A DNA stretch of 64,000 nt from Streptomyces echinoruber (GTDB lineage: Bacteria > Actinomycetota > Actinomycetes > Streptomycetales > Streptomycetaceae), in NCBI RefSeq assembly GCF_014651135.1, contig NZ_BMWH01000026.1, forward strand, positions 1-64,000. Direction: 5' to 3'. The position numbers were made by a program, and so were the translations under genes. The notes beneath the pieces are model-generated. The model was not told the DNA's origin. It did not search any database and saw only the letters and a program-made list of their open reading frames with translations. Shown one piece after another: positions 17,816-25,845 of this stretch (the first letter of the stretch is position 1; every line of letters begins with the position of its first letter).

Positions 17816-18409
17816 ATGCCGATCACACCTACCACCGCGGCGCACGGCGCGCCGAACGGTACCGCGGACGCCATTTGGCTGGAACTGGTCGACGAGAACG
17901 GCGTGACGATCGGCACCGCGGAGAAGCTCGCGGCGCACCAGCCGCCGGGGCTGCTGCACCGGGCGTTCTCCGTGTTCCTCTTCGACGACCGCGGCCGGCT
18001 GCTGCTGCAGCAGCGGGCGCTGGGCAAGTACCACTCCCCCGGTGTCTGGTCCAACACCTGCTGCGGCCACCCCTACCCCGGCGAGTCCCCGTTCGCGGCC
18101 GCGGCCCGGCGCACCTACGAAGAACTGGGCGTCTCCCCGGCGCTGCTGGCGGAGGCGGGCACGGTCCGCTACAACCACCCGGACCCGCTGTCGGGCCTGG
18201 TCGAGCAGGAGTACAACCACCTCTTCGCCGGCCTGGTGCGCACCCCGGTGCACCCGGACCCGGAGGAGGTCGGCGCGACGGCCTTCGTGACCCCTCAGGA
18301 GCTGGCGGAGCGGCACGCGCGCGACCCGTTCTCGGCGTGGTTCCCGACCGTCCTGGACGCGGCCCGGCCGGCGATCCGCGAGCTGACGGGACCGGCCGCG
18401 GGCTGGTGA
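17816..18409 (+). CDS. idi: Isopentenyl-diphosphate delta-isomerase, type 1
   Basis: A 197-residue Nudix-fold enzyme interconverting IPP and DMAPP. Diagnostic features are SNTCCGHP with the catalytic Cys, the degenerate Nudix box GESPFAAAARRTYEELGV, and VEQEYNHLF with the metal-binding Glu and His. It is a separate transcription unit about 9 kb from the hopanoid operon, but serves the same isoprenoid supply. It has a plain ATG start; no strong regulation signal is visible in the 117 bases after the CDF gene. Confidence 0.95.
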   Translation: MPITPTTAAHGAPNGTADAIWLELVDENGVTIGTAEKLAAHQPPGLLHRAFSVFLFDDRGRLLLQQRALGKYHSPGVWSNTCCGHPYPGESPFAAAARRTYEELGVSPALLAEAGTVRYNHPDPLSGLVEQEYNHLFAGLVRTPVHPDPEEVGATAFVTPQELAERHARDPFSAWFPTVLDAARPAIRELTGPAAGW

Positions 18410-18508
18410 CGACGCCCCCGGCGGCAGCCCTCGTGGCATCCCCGGCGGCGCCCTTGGCGGCATCCATGGCGGTGCCCTTGGCGGCGTCCCTGGCTGCGTC
18501 CCGGCAGG

Positions 18509-19018
18509 TCAGCGGGCGGGTTTGAGCGGCAGGACGGCCCAGACCGCCTTGCCGCCGTCGGCCGTACGGCGCACGTCGCACAGCCCGCCCGCCTCGCGGG
18601 CGATCTCCCGGACCAGGAGCAGTCCGCGGCCGCTGGTGCGCGCGTGGTCGGCCTCCAGGGCCGTGGGCCGGTAGGGGTGGCGGTCCTCCACCGCCACCCG
18701 CACCCGGTCGGCGCCGACGGCGACCTCGACGGCGAGGACCGGGGAGAGCACGGCGGCGTGCCGGACGGCGTTGGTGACCAGTTCGGAGACGATCAGCAGC
18801 AGCCCCTGCAGCAGGTCCTCGCCGACCGGTACGCCCTGGCGCTGCAGCAGGTCGCGCACCGCGCGCCGGGCCTGCGGCACCGAGGCGTCGACAGCGGGAG
18901 CGGTGAACCGCCAGACACCCTCGTACGGCAGCTGCGGGGGCGGGGGCGGGCCGCCGCCGGCGGGCACGTTCGCCCCGTCGCCGGGGCGGGGGCCGGACTC
19001 GCGCCCGTCGTCGTCCAT
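18509..19018 (-). CDS. Anti-sigma-factor-type ATP-binding protein (HATPase_c_2)
   Basis: A 169-residue small GHKL ATPase like RsbW/SpoIIAB-type regulators, which are abundant in Streptomyces. The N-box is LIVSELVTNAVRHA, the G1-like box is VAVEDRHPYRP and the G2-like segment is TSGRGLLLV. It has no sensor or membrane part. The Pro-rich N-terminal 40 residues look unstructured. The ATG at 19018 is preferred; earlier in-frame GTGs would add a region without homology. The partner sigma factor or antagonist is unknown, and no anti-anti-sigma gene lies next to it. Confidence 0.85.
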   Translation of the reverse strand: MDDDGRESGPRPGDGANVPAGGGPPPPPQLPYEGVWRFTAPAVDASVPQARRAVRDLLQRQGVPVGEDLLQGLLLIVSELVTNAVRHAAVLSPVLAVEVAVGADRVRVAVEDRHPYRPTALEADHARTSGRGLLLVREIAREAGGLCDVRRTADGGKAVWAVLPLKPAR

Positions 19019-19266
19019 CGCCCGACCCCCGCCCTCGCGCTCGATCGTCGCCACACGTCGAGTGTTGACAGGGCACCGACGCCTCCCGCCGACCTGCACA
19101 CAAGTCGACGGGTATCGAACGCTTCCGACCGGTCACGTCCCATCCGGTCGCCCGCACGACCGCTTCTGCCGGTGACGTGCGGGTTCACGCACGGTTGCAC
19201 CTTGTCCGGGCTTTACGGGCCCCCTGCTTCGGGCCTCACAAGCCTCCTGCTTCGGGCTTCGCAGGC

Positions 19267-20019
19267 TCACGGCCGGCCCGGCTGGTCTCCTCCCCGGTGC
19301 GCGCCGGGCGGGGACACGCCGGGCGCCCGGCCCGTGCCCGCTCCCCCTGTTCCCGTTTCCCCCGTGCCCGCTCCTCCTGTGCCCACCCCTCCTTTTCCTC
19401 CTTTGCCCGTCCCGCCGGGCAGGTGCCCCGGGCCGGCTCCCCTCTCCAGCCGGTCGGAGACCATGCCGACGATGCGCCGCCCGCCGTAGCCGGTCGCGAT
19501 CAGACCGAGGCCGTCGAAGAGCAGGGCGAGGGAGATGAAGGCGCCGATGGTGTACTGGCTGCTGCTCGGCCAGTTGGCCAGCACCAGGATGCCGAGCAGC
19601 AGGTCGAAGGCGCCCAGGACCAGGGTCCAGCCGAACTGGGGGCCGCGCACGACCACGCTGCCGACGAGACGGAAGATCCCGGCCGTCAGGAACAGCAGGG
19701 CGGCGAACATGGTGAGCGCTTCGGCCGTCGCGTGGGGCTTGACGATGACCACGACGCCCGCCGCGATGTTCAGGGCGGCGACGATGGCGCCGAGCCAGAA
19801 GAAGTTCTGGTGGCGGGCCTGGACGGCGTGCAGCAGGCCGACCACGCCACCGATCAGCAGCAGCCAGCCGAACAGCAGCATCGAGGTCAGGGTGGCGACG
19901 CCGGTGTAGATCAGGCCGACGAGTCCGGCGAGCACCAGGACGACGCCGAGCCCGGCGAGCAAGCCGAATCCGCGGCGCAGCTTCGCCGTCTCGCCCCCCG
20001 GCTTGGTGGACGTGGCCAT
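19267..20019 (-). CDS. HdeD-family (DUF308) membrane protein with Gly/Thr-rich tail
   Basis: A 250-residue membrane protein with six hydrophobic segments arranged as repeated pairs (for example GLGVVLVLAGLVGLIYTG, FGWLLLIGGVVGLLHAV, ALLFLTAGIFRLVGSV), as in the acid-resistance protein HdeD. The last 50 residues are low-complexity repeats of GTGGAG and TGETG type. Their DNA is a degenerate tandem repeat running up to the stop. The ATG has GAGGAGG in front. The true role of these proteins in Streptomyces is not known. Confidence 0.85.
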   Translation of the reverse strand: MATSTKPGGETAKLRRGFGLLAGLGVVLVLAGLVGLIYTGVATLTSMLLFGWLLLIGGVVGLLHAVQARHQNFFWLGAIVAALNIAAGVVVIVKPHATAEALTMFAALLFLTAGIFRLVGSVVVRGPQFGWTLVLGAFDLLLGILVLANWPSSSQYTIGAFISLALLFDGLGLIATGYGGRRIVGMVSDRLERGAGPGHLPGGTGKGGKGGVGTGGAGTGETGTGGAGTGRAPGVSPPGAHRGGDQPGRP

Positions 20020-20251
20020 CAGCGCCTCCTCACGTCGTACGGCCCCCGCAGTCGCGGGTTCTCCGGTCTGCCGCTTCGGATCCCCCGCTCCGAGTCCCCC
20101 CGGCCCACCGGCCGTAACGCCCGGTACACGGGTGGACGGCACGCGGGTAAAACACGGACGGTACGCGGGTAAAACGGTGCGCGGGCGGGCGGCGGAGCAG
20201 GAGGGACGACGCGCGGACGGGGCGGCGAAGCGGGGTGGATAGCATCCGGGC

Positions 20252-21010
20252 ATGGAGGAACCCCGGTTGCTGCACGACGTCACCGACTCGGTCGCCACGG
20301 TCGTCATCCGCCACCCGGCCAAGCGCAACGCGATGACGGCCGCGATGTGGCGGGCGCTGCCGCCGCTGCTGGAGGCGCTGGCGGCCGACCCGGGCGTCCG
20401 GGCGCTGGTGCTGACCGGCGCGGACGGCACGTTCTGCGCCGGCGCCGACATCTCCACCCTCACCGGCTCTCCCGAGGAGGCGCAGCGGCTGGCGGTGCGG
20501 GCGGAGGAGGCGCTGGCGGCGTTCCCCAAGCCGACGCTGGCGGCGGTGCACGGGCACTGCGTGGGCGGCGGCACCCAGCTCGCGGCCGCCTGCGACCTGC
20601 GGTTCGCCGAGGAGGGCGCGCTGTTCGGGGTGACGCCCGCGCGGCTCGGGATCGTCTATCCGGCCTCCGCGACCCGGCGGCTGGTGTCGCTGGTGGGGCC
20701 GGCCACCGCCAAGTACCTTCTGTTCTCGGGTGAGTTGATCGACGCGGAGCGGGCGCTGCGCACCGGCCTGGTGGACGAGGTGCTGCCGGCCGGGCAGCTC
20801 GGCAAGCGGGTGTCGGAGTTCACGGCGACGCTCACCGCCCGCTCGCTGCTGACCCAGGCGGCGGCCAAGGAGTTCGCCAACGGGCGTCCCGGCCGGGAGG
20901 AGCACTGGGCCGCGCAGGCCCGCGGCAGCGGGGAGGCCGCCGAGGGCGTGGCCGCGTTCCTCCAGCGGCGCGCGCCGCGGTTCACGTGGACACCTCCCGC
21001 CTCGGCATGA
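20252..21010 (+). CDS. Enoyl-CoA hydratase/isomerase-family protein without the two hydratase glutamates
   Basis: A 252-residue crotonase-fold protein. The oxyanion-hole segments are present (FCAGADIS and HCVGGG). The two catalytic Glu residues of enoyl-CoA hydratase are absent: GGGCE is GGGTQ, and the PE of the second site is replaced (FGVTPARLG). It therefore probably does not hydrate enoyl-CoA, and may be an isomerase, hydrolase or decarboxylase. It stands alone between a membrane-protein gene and the SCO6745-family gene. The ATG start is 11 bases after a GGATAGCATCC stretch, without a strong ribosome binding site. Confidence 0.85.
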   Translation: MEEPRLLHDVTDSVATVVIRHPAKRNAMTAAMWRALPPLLEALAADPGVRALVLTGADGTFCAGADISTLTGSPEEAQRLAVRAEEALAAFPKPTLAAVHGHCVGGGTQLAAACDLRFAEEGALFGVTPARLGIVYPASATRRLVSLVGPATAKYLLFSGELIDAERALRTGLVDEVLPAGQLGKRVSEFTATLTARSLLTQAAAKEFANGRPGREEHWAAQARGSGEAAEGVAAFLQRRAPRFTWTPPASA

Positions 21011-21066
21011 ACCGGCCGCGCGGAGTGTGACCGGTCTCCCTCGTCCCCCCTCCTGACGAGGTACCG

Positions 21067-21078
21067 ACCGGTCGGTAC
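21067..21078. promoter_or_regulatory. Palindrome in front of the SCO6745-family gene
   Basis: Just before the ATG at 21090 the sequence reads GGTACCGACCGGTCGGTACC (about 21059-21078), a near-perfect 20-bp palindrome. Its position between promoter and start fits an operator, possibly for the product itself. Confidence 0.5.
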
Positions 21079-21089
21079 CCTGCGGGAGC

Positions 21090-21959
21090 ATGACCACTGC
21101 CGCACTCGAGCCGCGCGCGGGCCGCCGCTGCCACAACGGGCTCAACACCCTGCACTCCGTCCACTACTTCGCGCCCGAACTGGGCCGGGAGCTCGGTGCC
21201 CTGGGGATCACCGACCCGCGGGCCGTGAACTTCGCGGTGCGGGCCGCCGCGCTGGGGCCGGTCGGCGCCGGGACGGTGGCCGCGACGTTCTACAACTACA
21301 AGTACGACCTGGTGGCCCGGCACGTCCCCGCGGTGTGGGAGACCGCCGGCTGCGCCGACGTCCTCGCGGCCCGCGTGCGGGCCGTCGACGCGGCGCTGCG
21401 GCGCCTGCTCGGCGACGAGGCGGTGGCCTGCGACGCCATGGCCGAGGCCGCCGGCCTCGCGTTGCGCGCCGCCGAGGCCTGCACCCGCGGCGCCCGCCCC
21501 CTCTACGCCGCGCACGCCGACCTGCCCGTGCCCGAGCAGCCGCACCTGGCGTACTGGCACGCGGCGACCCTGCTGCGCGAGCACCGCGGCGACGGCCATG
21601 TCGCCGTGCTGATGTCCGCCGGCCTGGACGGCCTGGAGGCCATGGTCACCCACACCGCCACCGGCCGGGGCATGGCGCCGAAGTGGGTGCTCACCACCCG
21701 CGGCTGGACCCGCGACGACTGGGACGCCGCGGTGGAGCGGCTCCGCTCCCGCGGGCTGCTGGACGGCGCCGGCGAGCTCACCGTGCGCGGCGCCGCGCTC
21801 CGCGAGGAGATCGAGGCGGAGACCGACCGCCTGGACCGCGCGCCCTACGAGCACCTGGGCGCGGACGGCGTGGCCCGTCTGACGGAACTGGCCTCCGGTT
21901 TCGCGCAGGCGGCGGTGGCGGCGGGGGCCTTCCCCCAGGACCTGCTGGGAAGGGGCTGA
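21090..21959 (+). CDS. SCO6745-family protein
   Basis: A 289-residue soluble protein matching the actinobacterial family that NCBI names after SCO6745, which fits the presumed synteny. It starts RCHNGLNTLHSVHYFAPE and carries a winged-helix-like C-terminal half (WTRDDWDAAVERLRSRGLLDGAGELTVRGAAL) as in DNA-binding MarR-like folds. A role as a regulator or small-molecule binder is plausible, but none is established. An imperfect palindrome (GAGGTACCGACCGGTCGGTACC) 18 bases before the ATG could be an operator. Confidence 0.75.
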   Translation: MTTAALEPRAGRRCHNGLNTLHSVHYFAPELGRELGALGITDPRAVNFAVRAAALGPVGAGTVAATFYNYKYDLVARHVPAVWETAGCADVLAARVRAVDAALRRLLGDEAVACDAMAEAAGLALRAAEACTRGARPLYAAHADLPVPEQPHLAYWHAATLLREHRGDGHVAVLMSAGLDGLEAMVTHTATGRGMAPKWVLTTRGWTRDDWDAAVERLRSRGLLDGAGELTVRGAALREEIEAETDRLDRAPYEHLGADGVARLTELASGFAQAAVAAGAFPQDLLGRG

Positions 21960-21992
21960 GCGGCGCGGGGCATGTCCCCCGGCTTCCCGAGG

Positions 21993-22091
21993 CACCCGTT
22001 CTTCTCCCGCCCGGATGAAGGAACCGGAAGAAGCCGGCAGAAGAACGGGTCCCGCCCGGGCGAGGGAACCGGGACGGGAGAAGAACGGGTG
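21993..22091 (+). terminator. Long inverted repeat between the SCO6745-family gene and the LPFR gene
   Basis: A perfect 17-bp inverted repeat: CACCCGTTCTTCTCCCG at 21993-22009 pairs with 22075-22091. The 65-base loop holds a third copy of the AAGAACGGG core (22041-22049), so alternative hairpins are possible. It starts about 34 bases after the upstream stop and ends 25 bases before the small gene, so it is either a terminator or an attenuator. Confidence 0.6.
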
Positions 22092-22115
22092 GGGAAGCGG
22101 CGAAGGAGGACGTTC

Positions 22116-22247
22116 GTGTTCCGTGCCCTCGCGGATGTGCTGCGGCGGATCGGCGGCGCCGTCGCCACCGTGGTGACCCTGCCGTTCCGGGCGCCGGCCC
22201 GGCTGTTCGGGGGTGCCTCGGCCTCCGCGCGCGGCGGCAGGGCCTGA
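22116..22247 (+). CDS. Tiny LPFR-motif protein (43 residues)
   Basis: A 43-residue frame starting GTG, with GGAGG 6 bases upstream. The product has a short amphipathic N-terminus (FRALADVLRRIGGAVAT), then VVTLPFRAPARLFGGASASARG. The TLPFR..ARLFGG pattern is what NCBI calls 'LPFR motif small protein', common in Streptomyces; this is recalled, not searched. A longer in-frame reading from 21972 exists, but it lacks a ribosome binding site and runs through the inverted repeat. The function is unknown; a short membrane-associated peptide is likely. Confidence 0.65.
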   Translation: MFRALADVLRRIGGAVATVVTLPFRAPARLFGGASASARGGRA

Positions 22248-22350
22248 CGGGTGTCCCGCCTCGCGCGAGGTGGCGCCCCGATCCCCGGTGGTCGGTTCCG
22301 CCTGCCACAATTGCCCGCGCAACCTGAAGCGGAGAAGGCGGTACGGGATC

Positions 22351-24687
22351 GTGACGACACCCCTCGCAGGGTCCATCGAAGGCAGGATCGCCGAGGAACT
22401 CGGCGTTGAGGAGCGGCAGGTCAAGGCCGCCGTCGAGCTGCTCGACGGCGGTTCGACGGTGCCCTTCATCGCCCGCTACCGCAAGGAAGCGACCGGCATG
22501 CTCGACGACGCGCAGCTGCGCACGATCGAGGAGCGGCTGCGCTACCTGCGGGAGCTGGAGGAGCGGCGGAGCGCGATCCTGGAGTCGGTGCGCGAGCAGG
22601 GCAAGCTCACCGGGGAACTCGAGGCGCAGATCCTCGGCGCGCAGACCAAGGCGCGGCTGGAGGACATCTACCTCCCCTTCAAGCCCAAGCGGCGCACCAA
22701 GGCGCAGATCGCGCGCGAGGCCGGCCTGGAGCCGCTGGCCGACGGGCTGCTGAACGACCCGACGGTGGAACCGGCGGCCGCGGCCGCCGCGTTCGTGGAC
22801 GCCGGCAAGGGCGTGGCCGACGTCCAGGCCGCGCTGGACGGCGCCCGCGCCATCCTCACCGAGCGGTTCTCGGAGGACGCCGACCTGATCGGCGAGCTGC
22901 GCGAGCGCATGTGGACGCGCGGGCGGCTGGTGGCGAAGGTACGCGAGGGCAAGGAGGAGACCGGCGCCAAGTTCGCCGACTACTTCGACTTCGCCGAGCC
23001 GTTCACCGAGCTGCCCTCGCACCGCGTCCTGGCGATGCTGCGCGGCGAGAAGGAGGAGGTCCTCGCCCTCGAACTGGAGCCGGAGGAGCCGACGGACGGC
23101 CCGTCGTCGTACGAGAGCGTCGTCGCCCGGCGGTTCGGGATCGCCGACCGGGGGCGGCCCGCCGACAAGTGGCTGCTGGACACCGTGCGGTGGGCCTGGC
23201 GCACCCGGATCCTGGTGCACCTCGGCATCGACATCCGCACGCGGCTGCGCACGGCCGCGGAGGACGACGCGGTGGCCGTGTTCGCGGCGAACCTGCGCGA
23301 CCTGCTGCTCGCCGCCCCGGCCGGCTCCCGCCCGACCATCGGCCTGGACCCGGGCTACCGCACGGGCGTGAAGGTGGCCGTCGTCGACGGCACCGGCAAG
23401 GTCGTCGCCACGGACGTGATCCACCCGCACGTCCCGGCCAACCGCTGGGAGGAGGCCATCGCCAAGCTCGCCCGGCTGGCCGAGCGGCACGCCGTCGAGC
23501 TCATCGCCATCGGCAACGGCACCGCCTCCCGCGAGACCGACAAACTGGCCGGTGAACTCATCGCCCGGCACCCCGAGTTGAAGCTCACCAAGGTCGTGGT
23601 GTCCGAGGCGGGCGCGTCGGTGTACTCGGCGTCGGCCTACGCCTCCCAGGAGCTGCCGGAGCTGGACGTGTCGCTGCGCGGCGCCGTCTCCATCGCGCGG
23701 CGGCTGCAGGACCCGCTGGCCGAGCTGGTGAAGATCGACCCGAAGTCGATCGGCGTCGGCCAGTACCAGCACGACGTGTCCGAGGTGAAGCTGTCGCGCT
23801 CCCTCGACGCGGTCGTCGAGGACTGCGTCAACGGCGTCGGGGTCGACGTCAACACCGCCTCCGTGCCGCTGCTGGCGCGCGTGTCCGGCATCACCGCCGG
23901 CCTCGCCGAGAACATCGTGGCCCACCGCGACGCCAACGGGCCGTTCCGGTCGCGGGCGGAGCTGAAGAAGGTGCCGCGGCTGGGCCCCAAGGCGTACGAG
24001 CAGTGCGCGGGCTTCCTGCGCATCCGCGGCGGCGACGACCCGCTGGACGCCTCCGCCGTGCACCCCGAGGCCTACCCGGTCGTCCGGCGCATCGTGAAGG
24101 CGACCGGGCAGGAGGTGGCCGCGCTCATCGGCAACACCTCGGTGCTGCGCTCGCTCAGGCCGCAGGGGTTCGTCGACGACACCTTCGGCCTGCCCACCGT
24201 CACCGACATCCTGCGCGAGCTGGAGAAACCCGGGCGCGACCCGCGGCCCGCGTTCCGCACGGCCGCCTTCAAGGAGGGCGTGGAGGAGATCTCCGACCTG
24301 ACGCCGGGCATGGTGCTGGAGGGCGTCGTGACGAACGTGGCCGCGTTCGGGGCGTTCGTCGACGTCGGGGTGCACCAGGACGGGCTCGTGCACGTGTCCG
24401 CGATGTCGCGGTCGTTCGTGAAGGACCCGCGGGAGGTGGTCAAGCCCGGCGACATCGTCAAGGTGAAGGTCCTCGACGTCGACATCCCGCGCAAGCGGAT
24501 CTCGCTGACGCTGCGGCTGGACGACGAGGCCAAGCCGGCCCGGGAGCGGGGCGCCTCCCGGGAGCGGGGCGGCGGGCGCCCGCCCCAGCAGCGGCGGCAG
24601 CGGCCGCAGCAGCAGGCCGCGCCCGCCAACAGCGCGATGGCCGACGCGCTGCGCCGGGCCGGGCTGGTGGACCCCGGACGGCGGTGA
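22351..24687 (+). CDS. tex: Tex family RNA-binding transcription accessory protein
   Basis: A 778-residue protein with the full Tex layout: an N-terminal helical region (AGSIEGRIAEELGVEERQVKAAVELLDGGSTVPFIARYRKE), a YqgF-type RNase-H-like domain (GLDPGYRTGVKVAVVD), helix-hairpin-helix motifs (VDVNTASVPLLARVSGI) and a C-terminal S1 RNA-binding domain (GMVLEGVVTNVAAFGAFVDVGVHQDGLVHVS). A basic Gly/Gln-rich tail ends the protein. I chose the GTG at 22351 with GGAGAAGG upstream; an open frame extends further back without homology. It is probably involved in transcription or RNA handling. Confidence 0.95.
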   Translation: MTTPLAGSIEGRIAEELGVEERQVKAAVELLDGGSTVPFIARYRKEATGMLDDAQLRTIEERLRYLRELEERRSAILESVREQGKLTGELEAQILGAQTKARLEDIYLPFKPKRRTKAQIAREAGLEPLADGLLNDPTVEPAAAAAAFVDAGKGVADVQAALDGARAILTERFSEDADLIGELRERMWTRGRLVAKVREGKEETGAKFADYFDFAEPFTELPSHRVLAMLRGEKEEVLALELEPEEPTDGPSSYESVVARRFGIADRGRPADKWLLDTVRWAWRTRILVHLGIDIRTRLRTAAEDDAVAVFAANLRDLLLAAPAGSRPTIGLDPGYRTGVKVAVVDGTGKVVATDVIHPHVPANRWEEAIAKLARLAERHAVELIAIGNGTASRETDKLAGELIARHPELKLTKVVVSEAGASVYSASAYASQELPELDVSLRGAVSIARRLQDPLAELVKIDPKSIGVGQYQHDVSEVKLSRSLDAVVEDCVNGVGVDVNTASVPLLARVSGITAGLAENIVAHRDANGPFRSRAELKKVPRLGPKAYEQCAGFLRIRGGDDPLDASAVHPEAYPVVRRIVKATGQEVAALIGNTSVLRSLRPQGFVDDTFGLPTVTDILRELEKPGRDPRPAFRTAAFKEGVEEISDLTPGMVLEGVVTNVAAFGAFVDVGVHQDGLVHVSAMSRSFVKDPREVVKPGDIVKVKVLDVDIPRKRISLTLRLDDEAKPARERGASRERGGGRPPQQRRQRPQQQAAPANSAMADALRRAGLVDPGRR

Positions 24688-24697
24688 GCGGCGGCCG

Positions 24698-24729
24698 GTC
24701 TCCCGCGGCCGGCGCCGGCCGCGGGAGAC
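24698..24729 (+). terminator. Terminator after tex
   Basis: A perfect 32-bp palindrome with no unpaired centre (arms GTCTCCCGCGGCCGGC and its complement) starts 10 bases after the tex stop. It is followed by three degenerate copies of a TTCCGGGC-containing repeat (about 24740-24800). Confidence 0.8.
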
Positions 24730-24869
24730 GCGGAGGCGGGCGTTCCGGGCATTCCAGGCATGGAGGCGGATGTTCCGGGCGCGGAAGCGGACGTTCCGGG
24801 CACGGAGTGAACGCCTCCGCCGTGTGACCTCCGTATCCGCGGTGTGGCGTGTTCCGCTACCGTCGCCGC

Positions 24870-25829
24870 ATGGCGCAGGGAGCGGACCGCGACGTCATCG
24901 TGGTGGGTGGCGGGATCATCGGCCTGACCACGGCCGTCGAACTGGCCGAGAGCGGCCGCCGGGTGCGGGTGTGGGCACGGGAGCCGGCCCGGCGGACCAC
25001 CTCGGCGGTGGCCGGCGGCCTGTGGTGGCCGTACCGGATCGCGCCCGCGGCGCAGGCCGGCGTGTGGGCGCTGGAGTCGCTCGCCGTGTACCGGGAGCTG
25101 GCGGCGCGGCCGGCGGAGACGGGCGTGCGCCTGGTCGAGGGCGTCCACGTCGGTGCGCGCCGGGCCGAGCTGGGGCCGTGGGCGGCGCGGGTGCCGGGGC
25201 TGCGCGCCGCACGGGGCGAGGAGTGCCCCGGCGGTACGGGGCTGTGGGCGCGGCTGCCGCTGGTCGACCTGTCGGTTCACCTGCCGTGGCTGACGGACCG
25301 GCTGCTGCGGGCCGGCGGCACGCTGGAGCAGCGCGCGGTGACCGACCTGGCCGTCGTGCCGGCGGACGTCGTCGTCAACTGCACCGGTCTCGGCGCCCGC
25401 GAGCTGGTGCCGGACCCGGCGGTGCGGCCGGTGCGCGGACAGCTCGTCGTCGTGGAGAACCCGGGTATCACCACGTGGCTGACGTGCGTGGACCACTCCT
25501 CGGACACCTCCACCTACTTCTTCCCGCAGCCCTACGGCCTGGTCCTCGGCGGCACGGCGGAGGAGGACGCCTGGTCGCTCGTGCCCGATCCGGCCGTCGC
25601 CGAGCGGATCGTGGCCCGGTGCGCGGGGTTCCGGCCGGAGATCGCCGGGGCCCGGGTGCTGGCGCACCGGGTGGGGCTGCGGCCGGCCCGGCCGGCGGTG
25701 CGGCTGGAGCGCGAGGCGCTGCCGGGCGGGCGGGTGCTGGTGCACAACTACGGGCACGGCGGCGCCGGGGTCACCGTGGCGTGGGGCTGCGCGCGGCGGG
25801 CGGCCGGGCTGGCGGGCCCGGCCGCCTGA
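24870..25829 (+). CDS. D-amino-acid oxidase-like FAD enzyme
   Basis: A 319-residue FAD-dependent oxidoreductase of the DAO family. Residues 7-20 (DVIVVGGGIIGLTT) are the dinucleotide-binding motif. AGGLWWPYRI, VVNCTGLGARELV and the end motif HNYGHGGAGVTVAWGCA match D-amino-acid oxidases, including the C-terminal GHGGxG that contacts FAD. The ATG at 24870 is preceded by TACCGT about 8 bases upstream and no ribosome binding site, suggesting a leaderless message. An upstream GTG adds 7 residues. The substrate is not determined. Confidence 0.88.
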   Translation: MAQGADRDVIVVGGGIIGLTTAVELAESGRRVRVWAREPARRTTSAVAGGLWWPYRIAPAAQAGVWALESLAVYRELAARPAETGVRLVEGVHVGARRAELGPWAARVPGLRAARGEECPGGTGLWARLPLVDLSVHLPWLTDRLLRAGGTLEQRAVTDLAVVPADVVVNCTGLGARELVPDPAVRPVRGQLVVVENPGITTWLTCVDHSSDTSTYFFPQPYGLVLGGTAEEDAWSLVPDPAVAERIVARCAGFRPEIAGARVLAHRVGLRPARPAVRLEREALPGGRVLVHNYGHGGAGVTVAWGCARRAAGLAGPAA

Positions 25830-25845
25830 GACGCCGCCCGGGCGG

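Noticed and set aside
24740..24800. TTCCGGGC repeats after tex as regulatory sites
   Set aside because: They are degenerate, short and directly behind a strong terminator, and no gene start lies at a useful distance.
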